Source: a virus
Reading direction: 5' to 3' (one strand)
DNA length: 34,594 nucleotides
IMG/VR virus record: IMGVR_UViG_3300037507_001179
Span: 1 to 34,594 of that record
Shown here: one piece after another, positions 20,946 through 29,026 of the stretch
Position numbering within the stretch: position 1 is the first letter of the stretch
Layout of the letters: every line of letters starts with the position of its first letter
Position numbers and translations under genes: made by a program
The notes under the pieces: model-generated
Seen by the model: only the letters and a program-made list of their open reading frames with translations
Told to the model about the DNA's origin: nothing
Databases searched by the model: none

Positions 20946-22264
20946 CCTTGGGAGGGAGTGAGGGTCGTTGTTATGGTAAACGTGTTTATGAGCTCGTTGC
21001 CGTCGGGGTCTGCGCCTTTTTCCGTGATGGTTGTGATGTTGCCATCCTCCAATGCGTCAATTGACAAAAACAAAACATCCTCCTCCTGCCCAGCTTGCGG
21101 CTTTGATTTGAGCACAAATCCTGCACCAATGAAACTGCCGCCAATTTTGGGTCGTGCTTTCAGCCATTCAAAGTTGGCAAGGTAGTACTTTGACCAAGCG
21201 TCGTTAAAATCGTAGCGGATGTTCGGCGGCAAAGCGTTGTCTGCAATCCCTAATTGCGGGCTCAACCAATAAAAGTAAAAGTCAATTGTGTACGGCGTCC
21301 CTGGTTCGCCCCCTGGCTCGGGCGGGGGCGGCGTCACCGTGAACGTAATTGGCGTTTCGTAATTGATTGGCTGGTAGCCTAGGACCTGTCCTTTATTTTG
21401 ATGGTCTTGCTCCAGTAAAAACTCATGGAGCTGTAGGCTTTGGTAGGCAACATTTAGATTCCGAAACTCATTTGACCCGTTTTCCTTTTCGTAAACCAGC
21501 GGGTCTGCAAGTTGTTTGCTCCAAACTTGACCGTCAAAAAGCACTCCCTGCCCTTCGTAAAAATACTGCATGCCGTCAAAGCCGTCGCTTTGTTTTGCAA
21601 TGTAGTAGTTTGAATCCGCGAGCATGATTGTGCCTGGCAACGCGCGTTTTCCGTCAACTAGCCCTCCAGATGCAAGCACCGGGTCTTCGTTTGGCGTCCA
21701 AAAGAACGTCCTGTCAGGCTTGGGAAAACGATACTGTGGACGCACGTTCCACTTTCCCCCGGCAACATAAACAATGTCGCCTTCGTAAACTCGCGTAAGG
21801 TTGTCAATTGGCGGGTCAATTGCAATCGGATCATCAACTTTAATTACTGAAACGGGGCGTTTTACAATGTAATACCCACCAGCGTCGTTGCCATCAACTT
21901 TGCCATCGGCACTTAGCACCGGCTTAGTGTTTACCAACCAAGTCCCCTGCAATGGCTTGGAGTCCAAAAACGCCGGGTTGCGAGGTGGCAGCGCTCCAAC
22001 GTCAATTGTGCCAGATGTGTTCCCTGTGCTGCCCTGTGCGCCAAAACTTAAAAAATATGCGGGTTCTGTTGGCACAATACCCTGTCCGCAGGTTTGTTGT
22101 TTGATGGTTTCTGTGGACTCCTTTGGGGTCTTAGTCATGGACCCGCTGATGGTCCAATCCATCATAGTGCCATACCCAGTTTGCAGCGGACTAAACTTCC
22201 CGCTTCCAGAAATCTGAATGCTGATGTCCAGCCTTGCGGTTTTGTTAAAGTCGTTTGTGGACAT
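20942..22264 (-). CDS. Tail tip protein with two repeated WN/YYI domains
   Basis: 440 aa from MSTNDFNKTARLDISIQISG. After a beta-rich N-terminal region come two copies of the domain seen in the 315-aa fibre: GTWLVNTKPVLSADGKVDG ... GGYYIVKRP ... GDIVYVAGGKWN, and FFWTPNEDPVLASGGLVDG ... SNYYIAKQS ... GVLFDGQVWS. A Pro/Glu linker (TPPPPEPGGEPG) leads to a C-terminal beta domain. It probably forms part of the tail tip that carries the fibres. It is less GC-rich than the packaging genes by eye. Confidence 0.7.
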   Translation of the reverse strand: MSTNDFNKTARLDISIQISGSGKFSPLQTGYGTMMDWTISGSMTKTPKESTETIKQQTCGQGIVPTEPAYFLSFGAQGSTGNTSGTIDVGALPPRNPAFLDSKPLQGTWLVNTKPVLSADGKVDGNDAGGYYIVKRPVSVIKVDDPIAIDPPIDNLTRVYEGDIVYVAGGKWNVRPQYRFPKPDRTFFWTPNEDPVLASGGLVDGKRALPGTIMLADSNYYIAKQSDGFDGMQYFYEGQGVLFDGQVWSKQLADPLVYEKENGSNEFRNLNVAYQSLQLHEFLLEQDHQNKGQVLGYQPINYETPITFTVTPPPPEPGGEPGTPYTIDFYFYWLSPQLGIADNALPPNIRYDFNDAWSKYYLANFEWLKARPKIGGSFIGAGFVLKSKPQAGQEEDVLFLSIDALEDGNITTITEKGADPDGNELINTFTITTTLTPSQG

Positions 22265-22266
22265 CT

Positions 22267-22818
22267 TTAAGATGCGGGCGCCAACGAGCACGGACTCGGG
22301 AAAGGCTGCTGGCAGATGTTACTGATGCTGCTGATGACCTTGGGTTCTTTTGTTTCATCAACAAAAACCCTTGCGATAAGGTTGTATTGAGTTGTCGAAG
22401 TGTTTTGCGTGATTCCAGTTTCCACAGAAAACGCAACTGCAGATGGGATTAGTGAATTGGTGTTGAACGTGATTTTACTGTAGATGTAGCACGTCTGAGT
22501 CACCGTCATTTTCAGCGGTGGCTTGTTATCTGGAAACATGCCAGTGGGCAGCATTTGCCAAATCAGCCCCCAAGCAATTTGGACCTTTAGCGTGTTGCCT
22601 TCGCTGGCGTCGGTCACTTCAAACGGACACGCAACGCCACCGGCTTCTGTGCTACCGCCGCGCACCTGTTGGTCAATGATGAGCGTTGTCCCGCCAGGAG
22701 TGCGCATGTAAGTGCCGCCGATCACGGAGGTCACCGCGGCAGATCTGATCCCGTCGCTGAGTTTGTTAAGCTCAGTTGAGGTCAATTCTACACCGCGGCG
22801 AAAGTTTGGGAGGTTCAT
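22267..22818 (-). CDS. Putative tail tip/hub protein
   Basis: 183 aa from MNLPNFRRGVELTSTELNKL; the start overlaps the upstream stop by one base. A helical N-terminus is followed by beta-rich sequence (GGTYMRTPGGTTLIIDQQV) and a Cys-containing tail. It lies between the tape measure and the fibres, where distal tail and hub proteins are found, but no signature proves which one. Confidence 0.6.
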   Translation of the reverse strand: MNLPNFRRGVELTSTELNKLSDGIRSAAVTSVIGGTYMRTPGGTTLIIDQQVRGGSTEAGGVACPFEVTDASEGNTLKVQIAWGLIWQMLPTGMFPDNKPPLKMTVTQTCYIYSKITFNTNSLIPSAVAFSVETGITQNTSTTQYNLIARVFVDETKEPKVISSISNICQQPFPSPCSLAPAS

Positions 22819-23426
22819 TAAGTATAAAGCACGGTTTCCCAATTACTGCCGCGAGCACTGCTCAAAAACTCACGGCTAACTCTCCATTTGGTGCCCTCTT
22901 GCTGCCCGCTTAGGCCAATGCATATAAAGTTCACTGGCCCAGTGTCGCCAGAATAACCTGGAGATGAAATGATGCCAACTTCAGTTGCGCTTGGCGCCTG
23001 GTCTTCCAAAGTTATCAGCTTGATAACGGTTCGCGGTGAAAAATAGTTGGTGATTCCTTTCGTCCACAACGCGTACAAAGTCGTGAGCTGCTCTGACGTA
23101 TCATCAGCAGGATTCCACCCATTCAGTTCTGGATTCGTTGGATTCTGCTTCCACATTGCCCAGTCACCCCTTTGCTTCTGCGTCAAAGGCTGAAAGTATG
23201 GATGCGACTCAACAGGCTCCTGAGTGGTGGAGATATCGATGGCGTAAACCGCTGGCATCACGTCGAAAAACTCCTCGACTATTGTCACTACCCCATCCGT
23301 TTTGGTAACTCGCGACGACCTGCAATCTGCTGCTGGATCCTCCCACGCAAACGCTTGCTTGGTAGTAGTGCGAGTAACAAGCCCCGTCGGGTCTTTGCTA
23401 ACTTCAATCTGAGTTTCAGTCGCCAT
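22818..23426 (-). CDS. Putative distal tail-region protein
   Basis: 202 aa. The N-terminal strands (QIEVSKDPTGLVTRTTTKQA) and later segments (PRTVIKLITLEDQAPSATEV, KWRVSREFLSSARGSNWETV) are beta-rich. It is directly downstream of the tape measure, the usual place for the distal tail protein, but longer family members are normal. The identity is by position only. Confidence 0.55.
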   Translation of the reverse strand: MATETQIEVSKDPTGLVTRTTTKQAFAWEDPAADCRSSRVTKTDGVVTIVEEFFDVMPAVYAIDISTTQEPVESHPYFQPLTQKQRGDWAMWKQNPTNPELNGWNPADDTSEQLTTLYALWTKGITNYFSPRTVIKLITLEDQAPSATEVGIISSPGYSGDTGPVNFICIGLSGQQEGTKWRVSREFLSSARGSNWETVLYT

Positions 23427-23429
23427 AAA

Positions 23430-24779
23430 TTAAGCAGTGAGCACCATTCCGCCAGATTGGCTTGGTGAAATTTGGTAGCTTTGTCCGCCAGCTTTGACTG
23501 CGTCAATCAGGTCCTTCATGTAGTCGCGGATGTCCTCCTGAATTCGCACGGACTGATATGCTGGCGAGTTGTCTTGGCCGCCAGAAAGTAGGCCAGACCC
23601 TCCCCCCACTTTTTGCAGGCTCGAAATGTCTGGCATGCCAAGCGGCCCGGTTGCTCCGGCTGTAGCTTTTTTGATGAAATCCATTCCAGTTGGAGCTGCT
23701 CCTGGTGTTGGATTCGCCGCCCTCGCGGCATCAGTAGTTGCCTCTTTTGACGCGTTTATTGCATCCATGGCGCCCTGAATCTTTGCCTCCGTTTCTGTCG
23801 TGTCAAAAACAGGCCCGCCCGCCCTTGCTTGAATCTCAGCCTCTTGTATTGCTGCTTTTTGAGCGGCCTCTCCCTTAAAAACATTTTTCACCGATGCCGC
23901 AGTGGCTGCCATTAGCACTTTAATTTCTTCCGCCAAGAAATTAACGGCGCTTTGAAAGGCCAGCTTCATGGTGTTGTAAATCAACTCACCAGTGGATCCA
24001 AAGTTGTTGAAATAGTTGATCCAGAAAGAAATTGCCCCGCCAAATGCCTGCCCAATTTTGGACAAGTCAATCTTTGCGGCGGCCTCGATAACCCCCATGA
24101 GCTGCGGCACAACTTCCGACGCAACTCCGACAAAAAACCCTTTGAGTTTATCTCCCACTACGGACAAGAGATCGCTTGCCTGGCCAAAAATCCCAGCGTT
24201 TTCAAGCATTAACGCAGCTTGATTTCCAAGCAGTTCGCGGACTTTGTCCATGCCCCCAGCAGCAAAAACTGCAAGCAGCTTGGCCCCCTGCTTCCCAAAG
24301 ATCTCCATCGCCATCGCGGAGCGTTGAGCCGGGTTCTCAATTTTGGAAATAGCCTGGCCCACTTTTGCCAACTGCTCATCGGCCGTGAGCCCTTGCAGCT
24401 CGCTGATATTTAGCCCCATTTGGGCAAACTTTGCGGCGGCATCCACGCTACCACTGGCCGCTTCAGAAATGGACTTCTGCAGCTTTGCCAAAACCGGCTG
24501 CACCTGTTCGGCCTTCATGCCGTTCAGGTCAAAAGCCAACTGAAGTTCCATCAGCTTGTCGATAGCAACGCCAGTCTGAGCGTTTAGGTCAACCAAATCA
24601 TCGCCTGCTTGGATGGCCCCATAAAAACCCCGTGCGGCTGCTGCCAGCGCGCTAAACACGGCGGCACCACCGACGACATTTTGGATCATCGACCCAAGCC
24701 CTGCCATGGCGGATTGCGCCCGGTTGATGCCACTAACAAAGCCACTGGTGTCTGCGCCGATCTGGATTGTGTTCGCCAT
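23430..24779 (-). CDS. Short tape measure protein
   Basis: 449 aa. The N-terminus (TIQIGADTSGFVSGINRAQS) and the Ala-rich helical body with hydrophobic patches (MIQNVVGGAAVFSALAAAAR, GFFVGVASEVVPQLMGVIEA) are typical of tape measures that follow the tail assembly chaperones. It is short for the family: at about 0.15 nm per residue it would set a tail near 67 nm. The C-terminal third is Gly/Pro/Ser-rich. It may span the host membrane during DNA entry. Confidence 0.85.
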   Translation of the reverse strand: MANTIQIGADTSGFVSGINRAQSAMAGLGSMIQNVVGGAAVFSALAAAARGFYGAIQAGDDLVDLNAQTGVAIDKLMELQLAFDLNGMKAEQVQPVLAKLQKSISEAASGSVDAAAKFAQMGLNISELQGLTADEQLAKVGQAISKIENPAQRSAMAMEIFGKQGAKLLAVFAAGGMDKVRELLGNQAALMLENAGIFGQASDLLSVVGDKLKGFFVGVASEVVPQLMGVIEAAAKIDLSKIGQAFGGAISFWINYFNNFGSTGELIYNTMKLAFQSAVNFLAEEIKVLMAATAASVKNVFKGEAAQKAAIQEAEIQARAGGPVFDTTETEAKIQGAMDAINASKEATTDAARAANPTPGAAPTGMDFIKKATAGATGPLGMPDISSLQKVGGGSGLLSGGQDNSPAYQSVRIQEDIRDYMKDLIDAVKAGGQSYQISPSQSGGMVLTA

Positions 24780-24784
24780 AAAAT

Positions 24785-25537
24785 TTAACGAGAGAAAACG
24801 TCACTGCGCCGAATTGCCCTGGCTGCGATGCCCGAGACTAACCGGCGCCGCATTGCCTCTGCTTGGATGTCGTAAGCCTGCTGAAGTGCCCTCTGGATGG
24901 TTGCCGAGTCGGTATGCTTGTTGGGATTTCTGGCGCGAAATGCCACGATATTCCCACTAACTCGAAGCGCTGCCGTTCCAGGGTTTTTGCTTTGCAACCT
25001 TCCCACCCATTCGGGAAATATCACCCTGAGTCGAGTTGCGGCCTTGCACCACCCGGCAGCAGTGACTCCAATCGTGCGCTCCAAAAGCGCTTCCACTTGT
25101 GCGCGTTTTGCTACCGTCGAAAAATGCTTGGGAGCACTGTCTGGGTAGCGTTTGTCTGGTTTTTGGTGCTGCTTTATAAACTGCACCAGTGCCGAGGGAG
25201 AAGCTTCCAACTCTCTGGAAACAATCTCCAATTGTTCGCGGCGTGCTGCTCTTCTGGCACGGTCCAACTGCCTTGCAACGGTTGCCTCATTCCGAATTAC
25301 AAGTGCTTTGCGAAGTGAGTTTCTGATTGCTTTTTTGGACGCACGATACCCCGCTGCAAAGGTTCGCCCAGCCATTGGTGGAGTGTACTTAAATGCGTTG
25401 CGCACCAATCCGCGGGCTTGCTCTTCCACCACTTCCTGTGTGGTCCTGCGCGTGATTGCAATTGAGCGTTGCAGGTAACGGTTGAACCGCGCCCCAAACT
25501 CGCCCGCATTGGTTGTGACTCGGATCGCGTCACTCAT
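24785..25537 (-). CDS. Basic minor tail/morphogenesis protein
   Basis: 250 aa and strikingly Arg-rich (RRAARREQLEIVSRELEA, AEAMRRRLVSGIAARAIRR). The opening MSDAIRVTTNAGEFGARFNR and the segment FKYTPPMAGRTFAAGYRASK resemble gp10/gpZ-like tail completion proteins, although those usually sit before the tail tube gene. Here it lies between the chaperones and the tape measure and overlaps the chaperone extension by 8 bp. Function is inferred from context. Confidence 0.6.
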   Translation of the reverse strand: MSDAIRVTTNAGEFGARFNRYLQRSIAITRRTTQEVVEEQARGLVRNAFKYTPPMAGRTFAAGYRASKKAIRNSLRKALVIRNEATVARQLDRARRAARREQLEIVSRELEASPSALVQFIKQHQKPDKRYPDSAPKHFSTVAKRAQVEALLERTIGVTAAGWCKAATRLRVIFPEWVGRLQSKNPGTAALRVSGNIVAFRARNPNKHTDSATIQRALQQAYDIQAEAMRRRLVSGIAARAIRRSDVFSR

Positions 25538-25751
25538 CGTCCTCGTCCTCCTCCTGCTGGCGGGTCACAAACAGGCTTTCCAGTGCCACTTCCTTGCGAC
25601 GCACTGTCCACGCACCGTTCCCCCATATCACGGCGTGGTAGATGCGCATCAACTGCGCCAAAGGCACCCGACGTTGCAAGTGGTCTTGTGTCCATCCAGT
25701 TTCTCGCGCCAGCACCAGAAGGAAGGATTCCTCCCAGCCTGGCGCCGTTAG
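25530..25751 (-). CDS. Tail assembly chaperone extension made by -1 frameshift
   Basis: 73 codons read in the -1 frame after slippage at the A AAA AAC heptamer, continuing LTAPGWEESFLLVLARETGW and ending at 25530. The fused product from 26095 would be 188 aa. The extension (ETGWTQDHLQRRVPLAQLMR...) resembles the second part of lambda GT-type chaperones, which recruit the tape measure and tube proteins. The frame is open back to the slip site. A GTG start at 25715 is possible but unnecessary. Confidence 0.8.
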   Translation of the reverse strand, partial: LTAPGWEESFLLVLARETGWTQDHLQRRVPLAQLMRIYHAVIWGNGAWTVRRKEVALESLFVTRQQEEDEDDE

Positions 25752-26095
25752 TTTTTTGGCGCGTCCTCCCGTGTCTTACCGGGCTGCGGCAGAACGTCCA
25801 CGCGGCCAGATTCTACGGCTTCGGCCTGTGCTCGGCACCATTCGGCCACCGGCTTTGCCAAAGCCAGCGGAAAGGCCCGTGTGAACGCCTTGATGGCAGC
25901 AAGCGCGGTGCCGTCGCTGATTGCCTGTTCTACGTCCTCCGGTTCGCGGCTTTGCAGCCATGCGCACGCAATGACCTGCTGCTGGTCGGACAGTTTTGCT
26001 AGTTCCAGTTCGGAGATCGCAAACTGCGTCGTCATGGTCCAAGGACGCAACTCAAGCGGTCCCACTTTGGTGTTTTTGAGGAAAAATGGGTTCAT
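25748..26095 (-). CDS. Tail assembly chaperone (lambda G-like)
   Basis: 115 aa from MNPFFLKNTKVGPLELRPWT. Helical body (LSDQQQVIACAWLQSREPED, TRAFPLALAKPVAEWCRAQA) with size and position of a lambda gpG-like chaperone, between tail tube and tape measure. It ends ...APKN-stop; the last codons CCA AAA AAC TAA contain the slippery heptamer, so a fraction of ribosomes should enter the next frame. It overlaps the upstream gene by ATGA. Confidence 0.8.
   Translation of the reverse strand: MNPFFLKNTKVGPLELRPWTMTTQFAISELELAKLSDQQQVIACAWLQSREPEDVEQAISDGTALAAIKAFTRAFPLALAKPVAEWCRAQAEAVESGRVDVLPQPGKTREDAPKN
25751..25757 (-). promoter_or_regulatory. Programmed -1 frameshift site A AAA AAC
   Basis: The minus strand reads CC-A-AAA-AAC-TAA, with A AAA AAC in exactly the phase needed for tandem -1 slippage and the zero-frame stop immediately after. 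The following GGCGCC self-complementary bases could add weak structure. Chaperone frameshifts are near-universal in long-tailed phages, usually at G/A-rich heptamers. Confidence 0.85.
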
Positions 26096-26517
26096 GCAAA
26101 GCGCGCTTGGAATTCGTTTTTGAGCCAGTCGGGAGAATCGGGATAAACGACGCCAAAACTGCGTGCGTCACCGCGGGAGATGCCAACCGCGGCCGATCTG
26201 GCAAAGCGCTTTAAGTCCCGAGCGTTATCCCTGTACCCGCGCATCCACGAAATATCGCTGTCAGGATTGGCCTTGCACCAGTCGATGCTTTCAAAGCGCT
26301 TGCGAAACTCGTCAAAGTCGATGTCGTCGCCGTCCACCTTGGCGAGCACGTCGCAATTCACGATCCACCGAACGTGCGTCTTTCCAGCTTCGTCAACAAA
26401 GTGCTGGAACCCGCCACGTTTGATGAGAGCACCGCCCGAGGTCAACCAGGCGGCAATGATGTCAGTGTTGAAGCTCTTCCCGGGAGCTTCGGAGTCCTCA
26501 AGTAATCGGAGGCGCAT
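26092..26517 (-). CDS. Hypothetical tail-region protein
   Basis: 141 aa beginning MRLRLLEDSEAPGKSFNTDI. Mixed alpha-beta, with many Asp/Trp residues (DGDDIDFDEFRKRFESIDWC). It lies between the tail tube candidates and the chaperone, where lambda-like phages carry accessory tail genes. Not recognised. Confidence 0.65.
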   Translation of the reverse strand: MRLRLLEDSEAPGKSFNTDIIAAWLTSGGALIKRGGFQHFVDEAGKTHVRWIVNCDVLAKVDGDDIDFDEFRKRFESIDWCKANPDSDISWMRGYRDNARDLKRFARSAAVGISRGDARSFGVVYPDSPDWLKNEFQARFA

Positions 26518-26527
26518 AAGTTAGTTA

Positions 26528-26842
26528 CTAGCTGGCGTTTTTGTAGACCGTCGCGGATGCGGACCATCCCCTGAAGTCGTCGTTTTTGGAGTCAAGAGTG
26601 ACGTTGGTCCAAATGCCTTTGCCACTTGTTACGCCAGGCATTCCGCTGGAGGATCCCGCAGCAAACGGACAAGTATCACCCTTGCCTTTGACGCTCACAG
26701 AAAAAGTCACGTCAAAGGTCTTGGCTTCAGAGAACGTACCAGCGCTGCTGATAAGCTGTTTGAACTCTGCCTTTTGCTCTACGTCTGCGGATTCAACAAT
26801 TGATCCCGACGCGCTGATGATGGAGATGCCGAAAGTAGCCAT
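26528..26842 (-). CDS. Tail tube/Ig-like protein candidate 2
   Basis: 104 aa from MATFGISIISASGSIVESAD. Predominantly beta (TFDVTFSVSVKGKGDTCPFA, GIWTNVTLDSKNDDFRGWSA). The final SKNDDFRGWSASATVYKN is similar to the end of the next gene upstream (SETNDDFATSETTYTLFA), so the two may be diverged copies. Size and position fit a small tail tube or tail-decorating protein. Confidence 0.6.
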   Translation of the reverse strand: MATFGISIISASGSIVESADVEQKAEFKQLISSAGTFSEAKTFDVTFSVSVKGKGDTCPFAAGSSSGMPGVTSGKGIWTNVTLDSKNDDFRGWSASATVYKNAS

Positions 26843-26843
26843 A

Positions 26844-27143
26844 TTAAGCGAAAAGCGTGTAGGTCGTTTCAGAAGTTGCGAAATCGTCGTTGGTTTCTGA
26901 AACCTTCGAGCTGGTGATTTTGGCGCCGCTAAAGCTGCCCTCTGGCACCGCGTCCAGATCTGCTTCGCCCTTGGTTTTGACCGTCGTGGTCGTTGTGCTG
27001 CGCGGCTTGGCCTGCACGATAACGGTTTGCCCGTCGGAATCGCGGATTGTTGCAAGTTCCACAACAGTCTCCTGTGTAGATTCTTGTAAGTAACCGCTTG
27101 GTGCGGAGACTCCAAATGTAACTGCGCCAAATGAAACAGGCAT
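26844..27143 (-). CDS. Tail tube/Ig-like protein candidate 1
   Basis: 99 aa beginning MPVSFGAVTFGVSAPSGYLQ. Nearly all beta, with a Thr-rich strand (PRSTTTTTVKTKGEADLDAV) and the shared NDDF motif near the end. It directly follows the tail-terminator candidate, the lambda V position, so it is the best tail tube candidate, though short for one. Confidence 0.6.
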   Translation of the reverse strand: MPVSFGAVTFGVSAPSGYLQESTQETVVELATIRDSDGQTVIVQAKPRSTTTTTVKTKGEADLDAVPEGSFSGAKITSSKVSETNDDFATSETTYTLFA

Positions 27144-27149
27144 AGGTAT

Positions 27150-27530
27150 TTAAGGTTTGGGGCCAAAGCCCACGGTGTAGGGTAACGAAGTGCGCCAGTG
27201 ACGCTCATCGCGAATATTGTCGGTCGATTGAGCCACAACCCCGTAGAGTTGCACGGCGTCAGAAACTAGAACCAAAGTGCGCATGGCAGCGTCCACCTCG
27301 GCAGCAAAGTCAGCCTGGTCGGCCCGCGTGAAATCGTCGGCCTGCAAACAAACGGACAACGTCAGGTTGCCACGTTGCAGCGGAGAGCCCACCACCACGT
27401 CGCTTTGAAGCTCCATCAGCACGGCTTTTGCTGGGATCGCTCGGTCGTCCTGAGCCTCCCCGACGTACACGCCTGGGAGCGCCAGCGAAAGAGCGGCCTG
27501 CACGGCTGCGGAGAAAACGCCGTCGATCAT
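27150..27530 (-). CDS. Tail terminator-like protein
   Basis: 126 aa. A helical start (VFSAAVQAALSLALPGVYVG) followed by alternating strands (LTLSVCLQADDFTRADQADF) and ending SLPYTVGFGPKP, the pattern of gpU/DUF3168-type tail terminators that cap the tube at the neck. It overlaps the joining-protein gene by ATGA. A GGAGG 10 bp before the ATG is one of few SD-like sequences in the late unit. Confidence 0.65.
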   Translation of the reverse strand: MIDGVFSAAVQAALSLALPGVYVGEAQDDRAIPAKAVLMELQSDVVVGSPLQRGNLTLSVCLQADDFTRADQADFAAEVDAAMRTLVLVSDAVQLYGVVAQSTDNIRDERHWRTSLPYTVGFGPKP

Positions 27531-27829
27531 CGCGTGATATCCTCCAGGTACAGCTTCCAGGATATCGGATCCTCGTCCCAGCTCGTGATGCGCCGCTCGG
27601 TGCCGTTCACGGTCAGCTTGGCGCCTTTGATTGGCTCAGGAAAGCCAGCTTTCAGGAGCCGGACTGAGCCCGCAAAATGCTGCTCAAACCCGCCCATGGC
27701 AAGCAGGTCAGAAGTCTTCTCACTTGCCACCGAAAACACTGTGACGCCGTTGTATGTGACGGAGTCGGCCTGCATGTAGTCCAATGCCTGGCTCATTGCG
27801 GATTCGGTGATGGCGGTCCACTCTGACAT
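27527..27829 (-). CDS. Head-tail joining protein
   Basis: 100 aa. A short helix, then strands and the sequence GAKLTVNGTERRITSWDEDP, close to the VNG-x-E-x-R-I pattern of phage head-closure/joining proteins with a beta-barrel fold. It sits between the capsid-side protein and the tail terminator, as expected for a stopper. Confidence 0.7.
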   Translation of the reverse strand: MSEWTAITESAMSQALDYMQADSVTYNGVTVFSVASEKTSDLLAMGGFEQHFAGSVRLLKAGFPEPIKGAKLTVNGTERRITSWDEDPISWKLYLEDITR

Positions 27830-28056
27830 TAGAGCAGCGGTTCCTTGGAGCGTCTGGCTAACTTTGGCGCCTCAACTTCTGCCACCGGCGTGCCGCGGAT
27901 AGTGCGGAAGTTATCGGGAGTCGGATTGCACACCAAAATCAGCTTGCCGGGGTTTGTGTGCGTTTTGAAAAACTGCCTAGCGTCAGCAGGTTCGGAGGAG
28001 GAAAAGATCACCTGCGGGCCTGCACCGGCGTCTTCAATTACGAGAGAGATTTTCAT
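27829..28056 (-). CDS. Connector-region small protein
   Basis: 75 aa beginning MKISLVIEDAGAGPQVIFSS. The first gene after the capsid terminator. It has a beta-rich first half and a basic C-terminal tail (VEAPKLARRSKEPLL). Possibly a head-tail adaptor or capsid accessory protein; not recognised. Confidence 0.6.
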   Translation of the reverse strand: MKISLVIEDAGAGPQVIFSSSEPADARQFFKTHTNPGKLILVCNPTPDNFRTIRGTPVAEVEAPKLARRSKEPLL

Positions 28057-28070
28057 TTTGGGATATTCGG

Positions 28071-28106
28071 AAAAAAGCCGGAGCCCCCACTAAAGGGGAC
28101 CCCGGC
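28071..28106 (-). terminator. Intrinsic terminator after major capsid gene
   Basis: Minus strand: a 12-bp stem (28106-28095 with 28088-28077, including two G-T pairs), a 6-nt TTTAGT loop, then six U (28076-28071). It ends 17 bp before the next gene's start at 28056 region and should give abundant capsid transcripts without equal tail expression. Confidence 0.9.
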
Positions 28107-28123
28107 CTTTGGAACTGTCAAAC

Positions 28124-29005
28124 TTAGGGAGTGACGATGCGGACGCCCATGTTGGTGCCCTTTGCAACGCCCCAGATGCAAGACACGTTGACGCAGGTCT
28201 TTCCGCTGGTGCGGTCGTAGAACTTACGGAACGTGAGCGGCAGCCCGAGGTCGGGCACGATCACTTCAGCGATCTCAATAGAGTCCTGCAACGCGGCTTC
28301 CGGGTTCACGCGGCGAGCTGCCATGATGAGCGCGGAGGAATGCAGTGCGAAACCTGCCAGTGCTTCGCTGTTGGCGTCGCAAAGGTCGCTCTCGTAAATA
28401 TCGAAACCCGAAACACGCGGCACAGTGCCTTCAGCCTTGAAAGGAGTGATGCCGGGGATTTCCGCGCTGATGAACGTCTTGGAGATCGCGCCGTAGTAAG
28501 CGGGATTCATGATCACCGAGCGGCCCATCTTGGGAGCCTTCAGGGTCTGCGTCAGCGTCACGCCGAGGTCGATTACGTCCTGGCGGTCGAAGTTTGCTGC
28601 GCTGGAGGACAAGGGAGTCTGCGCAAAGTTCGCAGCGGTCACCAGATTCCAGAGCTGCCCGAACATGTCAGCGCCCAAGGACTGCACCATCGGTGCCAGG
28701 AACAGGTTTTGGAAATTGATGGAGGACTGGAGCACTTCGATGTCGGTGAACCCGAGCGTCACGCCGCGATGCTGGTCAAGTGAGATCGTGCGAGCGGTCG
28801 TGTCACCAGCGACGGGAGCGTAGCCCGCAGAAGTGATGTCGACAACGGAGGGGACCGTTGCAAACCGGGTCGTCACCGAACTGCCAGCGGATGCAACATC
28901 CGTGGAGAAGTCAGTGGTGATGCCACGCAGGGGAGCGAAAGCATTAGTCAGGAACGGCAGCGACTGCTGCGCGATTTGTGCGAGGAAAACGCCATTGAGG
29001 GCCAT
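28124..29005 (-). CDS. Major capsid protein
   Basis: 293 aa. The N-terminus MALNGVFLAQIAQQSLPFLT, the central FTDIEVLQSSINFQNLF and the C-terminal VPDLGLPLTFRKFYDRTSGK match HK97-fold coat proteins of P22-like/uncultured phages. It is preceded by a scaffold-like gene and a protease, and followed by a strong terminator. No SD precedes the ATG (AAAATAATATG), yet it must be highly expressed. Confidence 0.85.
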   Translation of the reverse strand: MALNGVFLAQIAQQSLPFLTNAFAPLRGITTDFSTDVASAGSSVTTRFATVPSVVDITSAGYAPVAGDTTARTISLDQHRGVTLGFTDIEVLQSSINFQNLFLAPMVQSLGADMFGQLWNLVTAANFAQTPLSSSAANFDRQDVIDLGVTLTQTLKAPKMGRSVIMNPAYYGAISKTFISAEIPGITPFKAEGTVPRVSGFDIYESDLCDANSEALAGFALHSSALIMAARRVNPEAALQDSIEIAEVIVPDLGLPLTFRKFYDRTSGKTCVNVSCIWGVAKGTNMGVRIVTP

Positions 29006-29026
29006 ATTATTTTAGGTAGGTGAGGG

